NCBI GenBank assembly: GCA_963792655.1 | Contig: CAWBWU010000011.1 | Span: forward strand, 310,001 to 374,000 | Length of the DNA stretch: 64,000 nt | DNA from: DOZZ01 sp963792655 | GTDB taxonomy: Bacteria > Acidobacteriota > Terriglobia > Bryobacterales > Bryobacteraceae | Direction: 5' to 3' | Shown: positions 18,762-27,895 of the stretch, one piece after another | Numbering within the stretch: position 1 is the first letter of the stretch | How the letters are laid out: each line of letters starts with the position of its first letter | The notes under the pieces: generated by a model | Seen by the model: only the letters and a program-made list of their open reading frames with translations | What the model was told of the DNA's origin: nothing | The model's database searches: none | Made by a program: the position numbers and the translations under genes

Positions 18762-19994
18762 ATGGCTTCCACTCCGAAAAACGACTATTACGAAACGCTG
18801 GGAGTTCCGCGAACGGCGACCGCTGACGAGATCCGCAAGGCGTATCGCAAGCTGGCTCGTAAAGTCCATCCGGATTTAAACCCGGGTGATAAAGCTGCCG
18901 AAGAACGGTTTCGTAAGGTGCAGGAAGCCTACGATATTTTGAATGAGCCGAAGAAGAAACAGATGTACGATCAGTACGGTTTCTATTCGGAAAACGGTTT
19001 CCCCGGCGGGCAGCCTCCGCCTCCGGGCTATGGCGGTGGCTCGCGATCCCGGCAGTCGGGCCCTGGTTTCGGCGGCTTCGACTTCAGCGAGTTCGCCAAA
19101 GAGGCCGAATCGCGCCGGACGACAGGCCGCGAGCAATCAAGCGGCGGTGGCTTCAGCGATTTCTTCAAAGACTTCCTGAATCGCGATCAGGACGAGACAC
19201 CTGAAGCGACTCCCGAACGCGGCACCGATCTTGAGTACGGCCTGAACATCGGTTTCTGGCAGGCGATCCGCGGCACGCAAACCAAGATCACGGTAACGCG
19301 TTATGAGACTTGCGCAGTGTGTCATGGGACGGGCGCAACCTCGAACTCGGGTTCCATGGTGTGCCCGCAATGCAACGGGACCGGCTCGGTTTCGCAGATG
19401 GCCGGAGCCATGAAGTTCAATCTCACCTGTCCGAAATGCGGGGGCAAAGGGCGGCTGCGCAATGCGTGTCCGAACTGCCATGGCGAGGGGCGCATCGCGC
19501 ACTCGGAAGTTGTCGACGTGCGTATTCCGGCCGGAGCGCAGAACGGCTCGCGCCTGCGTGTTGCAGGCAAGGGCAACGCCGGTACGAACGGCGGCCCGGC
19601 AGGCGACCTCTACATCACAACTCGCATTGAAGAGCATCCGTTCTATCGCCGCGACGGCGACGACATTTTGATTCGCGTGCCGGTGACCGTTACCGAAGCT
19701 GGCCTGGGCGCAAAGATCGAAGTCCCGACCGTGCAAGGCAAGACGCTACTCAAAGTGCCGCCCGGGACCGAGAACGGCAAGAAGTTTCGCCTGCGCGAGC
19801 GCGGCGTCTTCAACGCCCGCAAAGAACATCGCGGCGATCAGATTGTTGAAGTGAGCGTGCAGACACCCGTAGTGCAGGACGAACGCACCAAAGAAATTCT
19901 GCGCGAGCTCGCGCAGTTGCACCCCGAGGACCCACGCACGGCGCTGTGGGCTCAGGATACCGAAGAAGCAGGAGCGAAATCGGATGCGCAGTAA
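18762..19994 (+). CDS. dnaJ: Co-chaperone DnaJ
   Basis: 410 residues. J domain (residues 8-73) with the HPD at 36-38; Gly/Phe-rich linker (about 78-110, GGGFGG-like); then four zinc repeats CAVCHGTG, CPQCNGTG, CPKCGGKG, CPNCHGEG; and a C-terminal substrate domain. It activates DnaK ATPase and delivers clients. The Gly/Phe stretch is longer than in E. coli, with a charged patch (RDQDETPEATPERG) between linker and zinc region. Overlaps hspR by 11 bases. Confidence 0.95.
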   Translation: MASTPKNDYYETLGVPRTATADEIRKAYRKLARKVHPDLNPGDKAAEERFRKVQEAYDILNEPKKKQMYDQYGFYSENGFPGGQPPPPGYGGGSRSRQSGPGFGGFDFSEFAKEAESRRTTGREQSSGGGFSDFFKDFLNRDQDETPEATPERGTDLEYGLNIGFWQAIRGTQTKITVTRYETCAVCHGTGATSNSGSMVCPQCNGTGSVSQMAGAMKFNLTCPKCGGKGRLRNACPNCHGEGRIAHSEVVDVRIPAGAQNGSRLRVAGKGNAGTNGGPAGDLYITTRIEEHPFYRRDGDDILIRVPVTVTEAGLGAKIEVPTVQGKTLLKVPPGTENGKKFRLRERGVFNARKEHRGDQIVEVSVQTPVVQDERTKEILRELAQLHPEDPRTALWAQDTEEAGAKSDAQ

Positions 19995-20361
19995 GTCGAA
20001 GGCGGCTTATATGATTTCATCCGTAGCGGAGCAGTACGAGATTCATCCCCAGACGCTACGGCTCTATGAGCGTGAAGGCCTGCTCAAGCCATCGCGCAGT
20101 GACGGCAATACCCGGCTCTATACCGAAGCCGACCTGGAGCGGCTCGAAGTCATCCTTCACCTCACGCGGGACCTGGGTGTGAATCTCGCCGGCGTCGAAA
20201 TCATCCTGAATATGCGCGAGAAGATGTCGGAGATGCACACGCAGATCGAACAGTTCGTCAGCAGCCTGAATCGCGAACTCTCGAGCCGCCCGCGCACGCC
20301 CGCTCCCGCTGACCGCCAGTCGCTGATCCCGGTCATTCAAGTCCGGCGCCGCGCCGACTAA
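19984..20361 (+). CDS. hspR: MerR-family heat-shock repressor HspR
   Basis: 125 residues. Winged-helix N-terminus YMISSVAEQYEIHPQTLRLYEREGLLKPSRSDGNTRLYTEADLERLE is the MerR DNA-binding domain in the form seen in HspR, including the heat-shock type HPQTLRLYEREGLL. In actinobacteria and others HspR sits in the dnaK operon and represses it with DnaK as co-repressor; the placement here (last of dnaK-dnaJ-hspR, start inside dnaJ) fits. I did not find the classical HAIR site upstream of dnaK, so its operator may be divergent. Confidence 0.88.
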   Translation: MRSKSKAAYMISSVAEQYEIHPQTLRLYEREGLLKPSRSDGNTRLYTEADLERLEVILHLTRDLGVNLAGVEIILNMREKMSEMHTQIEQFVSSLNRELSSRPRTPAPADRQSLIPVIQVRRRAD

Positions 20362-20369
20362 AATAAGGA

Positions 20370-21167
20370 ATGCGATACTCCCCTGCTCTGCTGGCGATGC
20401 TGTGCGCGCCTGTAGCAGCCCAAACTGTCCAGCAGCCGGCTCCTCCCAAAGTAGAACACGCGTTGCGCGAGCGCGTTGACCAGTTCTACCGCATGCAGGT
20501 AGACCGTAAGCTGCGCGAGTCGGAAAAGCTGATCGCACCGGAATCTCGCGACGGTTACTTCGCCGGGGAGAAGCCCGAGATCCTCGACTTCCAGATCCAA
20601 GCCATTCAGTGGCGCGATAACTTCACCAAAGCGAACGTGACGATGGTGAGCAAGATGCACACGCGCCGCGCCATCGGCGGCGAAATGGTCGCGACCGTGC
20701 CCTATGCAAGCCACTGGGAACTCATTCACGGTAAGTGGTTCTGGTTTATTCCGAAAGTGAACGATCGCCAAACCGCGTTCGGCGATATGCACATCGATCA
20801 GAAAGAGATCGAGAAGCACCAGTTGGATTTGAAAAAGATGATTCAGAGTGGGCCGACCGCGCAGGACGTCATGCGCGCGGTCAAGCTGGATCGGAACTCG
20901 ATCGTGCTGAGTTCAGCCGAACCGCAAACCATCAAGTTGATGAATACTCTGAGTGGTCCGGTAGATATTCAGTTAGTAGCGCCACAGAAGAAAGGCTTTG
21001 AGGTCTCGATTTCCAAGACGCACTTAGGCGCGCATGAAGAGGCTGTGATTACGGTTACCCCTGGTAATGGAGAGCAGGTTGATGGAACGATCGGTATTTT
21101 GGTGACTCCGATTAATCAGAACCTGACGATTCAGGTGACCGTACCTGCGAAGCAGAAGAACTCCTAA
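20370..21167 (+). CDS. Secreted or periplasmic protein of unknown function
   Basis: 265 residues with a short signal peptide (MRYSPALLAMLCAPVAAQ, likely cleaved after VAAQ). The mature protein is basic and mixed alpha/beta; residues 25-180 resemble a nuclear-transport-factor-like fold (SEKLIAPESRDGYF, WELIHGKWFWFIP), and residues 190-265 look like an Ig-like strand-rich domain (SGPVDIQLVAPQKKGFEVSISK). I cannot assign a family. Starts 8 bases after hspR and may be cotranscribed with the chaperone operon. Confidence 0.75.
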   Translation: MRYSPALLAMLCAPVAAQTVQQPAPPKVEHALRERVDQFYRMQVDRKLRESEKLIAPESRDGYFAGEKPEILDFQIQAIQWRDNFTKANVTMVSKMHTRRAIGGEMVATVPYASHWELIHGKWFWFIPKVNDRQTAFGDMHIDQKEIEKHQLDLKKMIQSGPTAQDVMRAVKLDRNSIVLSSAEPQTIKLMNTLSGPVDIQLVAPQKKGFEVSISKTHLGAHEEAVITVTPGNGEQVDGTIGILVTPINQNLTIQVTVPAKQKNS

Positions 21168-23799
21168 TCAGCTTTGCAATAGAAAAAGGCCAGCGCCCTC
21201 TTGCGAGGATGCTGGCCTTTGGTTTTTGCGCGAAGAACTACTTGAACGTAGACGATCACGTTCGGCTGGCTCGCGTTCGTGTCGCCGCCAACGGAGAACG
21301 AGAGCGACACAGGTCCGCTCTGGATGTTGGTCGGAACCACTGCGTTGATCTGATCCGCCCCTGCAACCAGGCCCGGTGCGACTCCCGCATATTGAAGTGC
21401 CGCCGGTTGCCCGCCGATCAAGACCGCGACTCCGGGGAAGTTGGTGGTCGAAGGACCGGTTGGTACTTGCCCGTCTTTGAGGGCGGGCGTAGGAAGACCG
21501 ACGCCGGTCGCGAAGATCTGAATAACCGAACCCTTGGCGGCCGGATTGTTCGGTCCGTTCACCGTATAGTCCTGGTTCAAGACAGCCCCTTGGTTGGTTC
21601 CGCCGAGCGTGAAGATGCCCGGAGTGAAGCCCTTCACCGGCACTACCAACATTGTCGAGGGCTGACCGTTATAAGAAACAACCACCTTCGACGTCGGGCC
21701 CTGCACAAAGAACGGGACGACGGCGTTGATCTGCGTTGCGCTTACATACAGTAGCGGAGCCGCAATGCCATCGAACGTTACGCTTACGCCGGCGAGGCTG
21801 GTCGGAACTGCTCCATTAGAATCGAGCGTTGTCACAACTCCGGTCGCGGGACCGAGGTTCGTTCCGAAGATGGTCACGATCTCACCATTCGAAATAGCAC
21901 CGCTGGTGAAAGAAGCAGAGTTCGATATGGACGAAAAGGCCGGTGTCGGCGGGTTAGCCTGTACTTGGACCTGTCCGTTTGTGGTGGTACCAACCGCGTC
22001 AGTCACTTTGAACTGAATCAAGTGAGTCCCAGGCGTTGTTATATTCACGCTGAGGGCACCCGGACGGGCTCAGAGTGACACCCGACGGTAAGTTGGTGGA
22101 GCTGAACGTATATGGAGGCACACCACCGGTGGGCGCGAGGTTTGTCGTGTAAGGAGTATTGCTGATCGCCACCGGCGGGAAGTTCTGAGTCAGGAAGCTC
22201 AAAGGTCCCGACGAGACTGGGATCATCAGCGTGCGCGTGATTACCTGATTTTGGGAGTCCGTCACCTGAACGCCCACCATGTAGAGACCGGGCAGTGTCG
22301 GCGTGCCGGTAAGAGTCCCAGTAGAGCTCAACGTAAGCCCGGCGGGAAGCGATGTACCCGGCACTAGCGAAAAGGTGTACGAGGGAGCTCCGCCGCTCAC
22401 CATAATCTGTTGATTGTAAGAGGAGCCAACGACGCCGGACTGAAGTGTGCTCGTCGAAAATGAGAGTGGCTGGACGACGGTAAGCGTAAGTGGCGGTGAC
22501 GTTGCTCTGTTCCCGACAGCGTCGGTTGCTACAAATATCACCGTGCCGCCGCTCATAGCGTGTAACTGTGCCTTTGATCTCGTAAGTGTCGTTCAACGGA
22601 TCAGTTGACGTAACGGTAAAGCCAGCAGGAAGTCCGATCGGCAACAAAGATGCGTAGGGCGGTACACCGCCTGAGATTCTGACGAACTGATCGAACAGAC
22701 TGCCAGCCTGTACCAATCCTCCTGAGGGCGGTGTGACCACGATTGGCCCGCCCGACACAGACAACGCCGCGGGAGCGACCACGGTCATGTTCTGACTGTC
22801 GGTCACCTGCAGGTTGAAAGTGTACAGCCGCGCCATTGTCGGAAATCCGCTAATCATCCCCGCGGAATTCAGCGTGAGACCTGGAGGCAACGCGGAACCC
22901 GAAGGTACCGAGAAAGTATAGGGAGGAGTGCCGCCTGTCGCGTTCAACTGAGCCTGGAAGGACTGGTTCACGGTAGCGGGCGGAAACGCAGGCGCTTGGA
23001 AGACTAGCGGAGCCGGCAAGATGCTGTAGTAGAAAGGGCCAAAGCTGTTGAAGCCACCTACCTCCAACTGGAACGTCATTGTGTCGTAAGCCGGATTCAA
23101 CGCGGAGTTCGGCAACAGAAAGATCGGAGTACAGCTTGCGTACCCGTTGTTGTCGGTGTACACGATATGCTCCGGCCCGACGCCTTCGCGGCAATATCCC
23201 TGCTCCACCGGGGTGTTCGGAGGAACAACCACATTGGTGCGCACGGGAACAATCTTCACGCCGACGTTCGGTATTCCTTGAAACGTATCTTGCGCAATAG
23301 CCTGCACCACAATGGTTGCAGAACCCTGCCCCGCTAATGCCTGGTACGGTGCGAGTTGCGAGTAGTCCGGCGCGATGCGCTGGAAGTTCACGCCCGGCAG
23401 CAGGTTGCCGCCAACGAAGTAGCTGGTTTCGATGAAGCTCGCGGACGCGCCGTTGTAGCTGGCTACGAAATCGTAGGTAATTAGGTTGGTCGATTGCGTT
23501 TGGAGGCCGGGTACGAGCTGCACGCTGGCGATGCCATTCGCGTCGGTAACAGGGTTCAGGCTCGTCAACGGCGGCAGGTTCGGACCGTTGCTCGAGAAGA
23601 TGTTCAAGGTGGCGTTCGGAACGGGAACGCCGTTAGTAGTGACTTGTAGAAGGATCGGAGCGCTCGATAAACCGAGGTTGGACGGCACGAGTTGGCCGTT
23701 ACCCTGGAGCACCGTAATGACAGTTTGCGCCGAAGCGCCCGGCAGCAATGTAAGAGAAAAGAAAGAGGTTAGAAAGACAAAGGATGTACGAAAGAACAC
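21164..23799 (-). CDS. Secreted Ig-repeat protein with Solibacter-type C-terminal domain TIGR03437 (frame broken)
   Basis: About 850 residues from GTG 23799 (GGAG six bases upstream; TATACT at 23822-23827 on this strand may be the -10). Signal peptide MFFRTSFVFLTSFFSLTLLPGASAQ, then a beta-rich N-domain, then three or more He_PIG/cadherin-like repeats of about 90 residues, each with the pattern GGTPPYTFSV...LPPGLTLNSAGMISGFP...YTFNLQVTDSQ. The C-terminal 230 residues contain GEIVTIFGTNLGP, SATQINAVVPF and VKGFTPGIFT, matching TIGR03437. Frames shift near 22560 and 22050. A last single-base shift near 21244 likely moves the stop from 21238 to 21164. Probably cell-surface; ligand unknown. Confidence 0.82.
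21183..21227. terminator. Bidirectional intrinsic terminator
   Basis: AAAGGCCAGC (21185-21194) pairs with GCTGGCCTTT (21211-21220). A-run before and T-run after (GGTTTTT) make it a terminator for both the plus-strand gene ending at 21167 and the minus-strand protein whose true stop is probably TAG at 21238-21240. Confidence 0.8.
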
Positions 23800-23833
23800 G
23801 TTTTACTCCCACTCCCGTTGTAGTATACAACAC

Positions 23834-23868
23834 CAAAAAAAATGGGGGAGGCCGAAGCCTCCCCCATT
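23834..23868 (-). terminator. Intrinsic terminator of the minus-strand secreted-protein gene
   Basis: AATGGGGGAGGC (23841-23852) pairs perfectly with GCCTCCCCCATT (23857-23868) around a 4-base CGAA loop; on the minus strand it is followed by a run of Ts (23834-23840). It ends the transcript from 25566 and insulates the Ig-repeat gene that starts at 23799. Confidence 0.9.
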
Positions 23869-23895
23869 CTGGTACTACGGATACAAACTGCGGTG

Positions 23896-25566
23896 TTAGT
23901 TGTCGAGAGCTTCTACCGTACCGCTCGCGCCCGCAGCCGATGCTGAGCCACGGATCAGAACGAGAGGCAGATAACCTTCGGACAAGCCCTTGCCAGGACC
24001 CATGAAGCCGTCCGTTACGAAGACGAAGCCATGAGCGTAGTTGAAGGGGCAAACCGCGATGCCGAAGCCCTGGAAGCCAGGAGCGATGGCGGAGATGGTC
24101 GTGTGGCCTTCACCAGCGGCCGGAACAACGAGCGTCGGCGAGGTCGCCGGAGCAGTCGAACCGTAGAGGGTGATGGCGCAAGTGCCGCCCTGCTGGGGGT
24201 CACCGAACTTGCCGGTACCCGTGGCAGCGATCGACATACCGGTGTCAAACCCAGCCTGATTGGTCAGGAAGGGGAAGAGCAGGGTCGTCTGGCAACCAGT
24301 GGTTCCGAAGAGCTGAACGGTCGTGCCGTTGCCAGCACCCGATACGAAGCGGGGAACCAGCGTGCCGGTGAACGAAGTGCGCGGAGCGTAGGAAACCGTC
24401 ACGGTCGGCGCCGTCAGAGTCGCCGGGTTGTTATTGGCAGCGGTCGCAGGATAGACCGGTACCAGGAACGTTTCGGTGCTGCTGGGGTCCGTCGTGGTGA
24501 CGTTGTAGAAGTAGGCCGTACCGGCAACCGCGGTGGTGACCGGGATCGGAGCAGCGGTGATCGGGTTGGTTCCGATCGTGGCCAGACCAGCGGTGGCAAC
24601 CGGCGTCGTCGAACCTTCACCCGTTACCAGAACCGCAGTGCCGACAACAGTGCCGGCGGCATTGGTGCTGAAGATGGTGGTCGGAACGCTCAGGGTCACG
24701 CCGGACGGAACGCCCGCGAAGGTAACCGCGAACTGAGTCGCAGTGTTGGCAACCTGATTGACGGTGGCGCCAGTCGGGGTCGAAGCGGTAATTCCAGGAG
24801 CGCCAGGTGCAGGCAGCGCAGCCGGGGGAACGCTACCGATCGGGTTCGGACCAGATTCAGAGTCGCTCCCCGGAGCCGCCGGAGTTTGAACCTTGAACGC
24901 TGTCGGGAAGAGCTCCCCGATCTTTACCGAGCCAGAGTTGGCAACGCTCGCAACAACCGCGGAACCACCAGCGCACGTGTTGATCGTGCCGGTTACGGGG
25001 CCCTGCGTGACTGACAAGCTGTTTGTCACCAAACCAACCGTGTAGTTGTTGTTCTGCAGGGGCAGCGCGCCGTTACTGATTGAGACCTGCGCGCTAACCA
25101 CGCCGAAACCACCGGCCGAAATGCTGACGTTTCCACCGCTTACGTTGCCGCGGATACCGCTAATCGTGATGATGTCGGTACCGGCGCCAACCGCGATTCC
25201 GGTGAAGCGCACGTCGTTCGAGAAAGCGCTCGAACCAACAGTGATCGGCGTGCCGGCATACGTGTTCGTCGTCGTCGTGAACAGGGGCGACGTATTGTTT
25301 ACGGTAACTGCAGCATCGTACGGGTTGATGCGGCTCGTGATCGGCACGGCGCCAGCATTCAACTGCAGATCGATGTTTACCAGGACGCCAGCGGGCACAT
25401 TGTTACAAGTGATAACAATGGCGCCGACCAACTCGGTTGCGCCTTCTGACCGCAACAGCGGGGGCGCACCAGTGGTGCCGGTGCACGAATACGTTTGTGC
25501 GCTGGCGGTGATGCCCATGGCGAGCGCTGCGGCAGCAAGTACTAGACTTTTGCGAAAATCTACCAT
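23896..25566 (-). CDS. Large secreted beta-rich protein of unknown function
   Basis: 556 residues from ATG 25566, preceded by AAGGAG with a 6-base spacer; an upstream in-frame extension to 25617 is not needed. Signal peptide VLAAAALAMGITASAQ. Composition is dominated by T, V, G, A, N, S with few charged residues, as in extracellular fibrous or adhesive proteins. Five or six cysteines are spread out (CTGTTG, ITCNN, NTCAGG, GCQTT, GTCAIT, AVCPF). A Pro/Ala hinge lies about residues 260-290. The conserved-looking end FQGFGIAVCPFNYAHGFVFVTDGFMG recurs in secreted acidobacterial proteins as I remember them, but no function is known. Monocistronic, closed by a strong terminator. Confidence 0.8.
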   Translation of the reverse strand: MVDFRKSLVLAAAALAMGITASAQTYSCTGTTGAPPLLRSEGATELVGAIVITCNNVPAGVLVNIDLQLNAGAVPITSRINPYDAAVTVNNTSPLFTTTTNTYAGTPITVGSSAFSNDVRFTGIAVGAGTDIITISGIRGNVSGGNVSISAGGFGVVSAQVSISNGALPLQNNNYTVGLVTNSLSVTQGPVTGTINTCAGGSAVVASVANSGSVKIGELFPTAFKVQTPAAPGSDSESGPNPIGSVPPAALPAPGAPGITASTPTGATVNQVANTATQFAVTFAGVPSGVTLSVPTTIFSTNAAGTVVGTAVLVTGEGSTTPVATAGLATIGTNPITAAPIPVTTAVAGTAYFYNVTTTDPSSTETFLVPVYPATAANNNPATLTAPTVTVSYAPRTSFTGTLVPRFVSGAGNGTTVQLFGTTGCQTTLLFPFLTNQAGFDTGMSIAATGTGKFGDPQQGGTCAITLYGSTAPATSPTLVVPAAGEGHTTISAIAPGFQGFGIAVCPFNYAHGFVFVTDGFMGPGKGLSEGYLPLVLIRGSASAAGASGTVEALDN

Positions 25567-25664
25567 TCGTTTCTCCTTAAAAATTTGATGCAAATTGAAT
25601 CGGTGGAAGTTTTTCAACCCCAGCCTCTACTGCTCACGACTACAAATACCTTCTGTACAGCACC

Positions 25665-25695
25665 GCGAACATTCCGTTTCGGGCGGAACATTCCG
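25665..25695. promoter_or_regulatory. Tandem palindromic operator-like sites
   Basis: GCGAACATTCCG (25665-25676) and CGGAACATTCCG (25684-25695) are 19 bases apart start to start, about two helical turns. The second extends to GGCGGAA-CA-TTCCGCC, a symmetric 16-mer. Placement 100-130 bases upstream of the secreted-protein start suggests binding of a dimeric regulator side by side. No regulator can be named. Confidence 0.45.
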
Positions 25696-25943
25696 CCGGG
25701 TATCCGAAAGAGGACGAACCCAGCCCGTACAAAACCCGCGAGAACTTGAAATACTCGACTTGCCGCAGCCTACCCGGATTGGATACACGGGTAGCCACAT
25801 AGTCAGACTACGGCAAACTCCATTGTTAACTTAGACTCCGCGGAGGTGTCAAGCAAATTGTTAGTTCCCAAGCGAACCCGGATAAAGAGTTCACAGCGTT
25901 CTGAGATTATCTATACCGGCCCCGGAGTGTCAATCGAAAAGCT

Positions 25944-25996
25944 ACATAAATAAACAAAATTTCATCGGAATACGATTTATTTTGTGTAACTTATGT
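25944..25996. terminator. AT-rich imperfect hairpin downstream of the cytochrome gene
   Basis: ACATAAATAAACAAAAT (25944-25960) is an imperfect inverted copy of ATTTTGTGTAACTTATGT (25979-25996). On the minus strand it starts 32 bases after the cytochrome stop. It may end that transcript; it has no GC stem, so this is tentative. Confidence 0.3.
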
Positions 25997-26028
25997 GTGG
26001 CTACTCCGACCTGCCGGCGTGCCGGTAT

Positions 26029-26460
26029 TTATGCCGGAGGCGCTGCTGGCGCCGGGGCAGGTGCGGGCGCTGCAGCCGCTGCCGGTGGCTTGGTCTGCGG
26101 CATCGTCGCGCCGTTGTGGCACGTGTAGCAAGTCACGTGATCGCCCGTCTCGTGTTCACCGACACCTGCGGGGAAGTTGGCGTTTATCTGACGTGTCATC
26201 AGGATCATCTTTCGCGCCGTTTCCTTCTCGGGCTTGGCGTCACTGGCGAAATCGCCCTGCACGTGACATCCGGTGCACTGCACACCAAGAGATGCGCGGA
26301 ACAGGCCCATCGCGGGACGCACTTCTTCAGGCTTCAAAATCTTCAGGTTCTTCGGCGCAGGACGCGCCTTTTGGGCGCTGGGCGGCGGTGGCGCCGCGGG
26401 TTCCTGACCCATCATCAGCAGTGGCGTGCAAACGAGCGAGAACAAAACCAGGTATCGCAT
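26029..26460 (-). CDS. Small diheme c-type cytochrome
   Basis: 143 residues from ATG 26460. Signal peptide MRYLVLFSLVCTPLLMMGQ, Pro/Ala linker, then two heme-binding motifs CTGCH (62-66) and CYTCH (111-115), and a Pro/Ala-rich tail (residues 120-143). The pattern LFRASLGVQCTGCHVQGDFASDAKPEKETARKM resembles the reaction-centre cytochrome (CytoC_RC) related proteins common in Acidobacteriota, which are periplasmic electron carriers. The longer upstream frame to 26580 covers the divergent sigma-factor promoter and is rejected. No oxidase or reductase partner is adjacent. Confidence 0.83.
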   Translation of the reverse strand: MRYLVLFSLVCTPLLMMGQEPAAPPPPSAQKARPAPKNLKILKPEEVRPAMGLFRASLGVQCTGCHVQGDFASDAKPEKETARKMILMTRQINANFPAGVGEHETGDHVTCYTCHNGATMPQTKPPAAAAAPAPAPAPAAPPA

Positions 26461-26538
26461 GGGCGCAATGTTACACCATTCATGCACAATCCGGTTGTAA
26501 CTTTTTATGCGTCTTCCGGTATTCGAGACTGAGACCAA

Positions 26539-27090
26539 GTGGAGCCCGACACCGACAGCTACCTGATGCAGCAGTTGCAAGCGGGCGAACGCGCTCCGCT
26601 CGCAACTTTATTCGAGCGTTATCACGTCAGCATTTTTCGCTATTTTCTGCACCTGACGGGTAGCAGAACGCAAAGCGAGGACCTCGCACAGGAAGTATTC
26701 ATGCGGGTTCTGAAGTACGCCCGCAGCTTCGACGCCGCCCAGAGCTTTCGCACCTGGCTCTATCAAGTGGCGCGCAACACCCATATCGACGCGTTGCGCA
26801 AGCGGCGCGATGAAACACCTTTGCCGGACGGCCAGGAATTCAGGAGCAGCCAACCTATGCCCGAAGATTTATTCGCACGCGAGCAGGATCTCGCCACTTT
26901 GCAACAGGCTCTCGCGCGTTTGCCCGAGAGCAAGCGTGAAGTGCTGGTGCTCAGCAAGTTCCAGGACATGCGGTACGACGAGATCGCTCGCGTTCTCGAT
27001 TGCGGCGAAAGCGCCGTAAAGGTACGTGTTTTCCGTGCCATCCGTGACCTGCGCACGATCTTTCACGAATTGAGAGGAGCCGGGGTATGA
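26539..27090 (+). CDS. ECF RNA polymerase sigma factor
   Basis: 183 residues from GTG 26539. Region 2 (about 20-90) includes LFERYHVSIFRYFLHLTGSRTQSEDLAQEVFMRVLKYA and FRTWLYQVARNTHIDALRKRR; region 4 (about 120-175) includes ALARLPESKREVLVLSKFQDMRYDEIARVLDCGESAVKVRVFRA. It directs RNA polymerase to a stress regulon. The stop overlaps the anti-sigma start (ATGA), a normal sigma/anti-sigma coupling, and the two DUF4097 genes follow, likely in the same operon. Confidence 0.93.
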   Translation: MEPDTDSYLMQQLQAGERAPLATLFERYHVSIFRYFLHLTGSRTQSEDLAQEVFMRVLKYARSFDAAQSFRTWLYQVARNTHIDALRKRRDETPLPDGQEFRSSQPMPEDLFAREQDLATLQQALARLPESKREVLVLSKFQDMRYDEIARVLDCGESAVKVRVFRAIRDLRTIFHELRGAGV

Positions 27091-27884
27091 ACTGCCGCGA
27101 CTATCACGAGCAGGCGCCGGAGTATCTGGCAGGGCTGCTCGACGGCGTCGCACTCCGCGACTTCGAAGCTCATGTGCGGGAATGCCCCGCTCTCGGTGCC
27201 GAAGTCGATGAGATGCGCCAATTCTGGAAGGCGCTCGACCAGCTTCCGCAACCAACACCGAGCGCGGCGTTGCGCACTGGCTTCTATCGCAAGCTTGCGG
27301 CGCTCGATCGCCCTCGCGCAGCTACGCCATCCCGCTGGCTACCCGCATGGGGCAACGGGGCTCTTGCCTGGGCTGCCGCGGCCGCATTATTCGTCGCCGG
27401 CGTAACGGTTGGCGATTGGCGCGGTTCACAGCGCAATGGCGCAAGCACCGAAGTCGCGCAACTGCGCAGCGAGGTGCAGACGATGCGTCAGATGGTCGCG
27501 ATTGCGCTGCTCGACCGGACGCAGCCGTCAGCAAACTCGCGCCTCGAAGGGGTCAGTTGGAGCCGTCGTGTCGATTCCGACGATCGCGAAGTGCGCTCCG
27601 CACTGCTCTCCACCTTGAACCGTGACCCGAACGTCAACGTGCGCCTGTCCGCCGTCGACGCGTTGCAGAAGTTCACGAATGACCGCGCGGTGCGCGCAGC
27701 CCTTCAAGACGCGATCGCTACGCAGGATTCGCCGCTGGTGCAGATCGCACTCATCGACACGCTGGTGCAGGCGCGTGATGGTGAAGCGGCGCTCGGGCTC
27801 ATGAAGATTGCCGCCGGACAACAGTACGACGCGGCTGTACGCAAACGCGCCGCTTGGGGCGCCCAACGCCTGCAAGCCCAGTGA
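27087..27884 (+). CDS. Putative membrane anti-sigma factor with HEAT-like extracytoplasmic domain
   Basis: 265 residues. The N-terminus has C3, H29 and C33 in the ZAS-type arrangement H-x3-C, but the final cysteine of H-x3-C-x2-C is Leu36, so the zinc finger is degenerate. One membrane helix at 91-108 (GALAWAAAAALFVAGVTVG). After a coiled stretch (VAQLRSEVQTMRQM) come HEAT-like repeats: SDDREVRSALLSTLNRDPNVNVRLSAVDALQKF and SPLVQIALIDTLVQARDGEAALGL. It should hold the ECF sigma factor at the membrane and release it on an envelope signal; the HEAT part could be the sensor. ATGA overlap with the sigma gene. Confidence 0.85.
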   Translation: MNCRDYHEQAPEYLAGLLDGVALRDFEAHVRECPALGAEVDEMRQFWKALDQLPQPTPSAALRTGFYRKLAALDRPRAATPSRWLPAWGNGALAWAAAAALFVAGVTVGDWRGSQRNGASTEVAQLRSEVQTMRQMVAIALLDRTQPSANSRLEGVSWSRRVDSDDREVRSALLSTLNRDPNVNVRLSAVDALQKFTNDRAVRAALQDAIATQDSPLVQIALIDTLVQARDGEAALGLMKIAAGQQYDAAVRKRAAWGAQRLQAQ

Positions 27885-27895
27885 GGAGAACACCC

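Larger units (their letters stand above)
25567..26028. other. Intergenic region of about 460 bases without a gene
   Basis: No convincing protein gene in either strand. It holds the leader and presumed promoter of the secreted-protein gene, a tandem GAACATTCCG element (25665-25695), and an AT-rich imperfect inverted repeat (25944-25996). The AT content rises sharply between 25900 and 25995. Confidence 0.6.

Noticed and set aside
24031..25014. Plus-strand open frame of 327 codons with RG/RS-rich sequence
   Set aside because: Antisense to the Thr/Val/Gly-rich secreted protein; simple composition arises from its codons.
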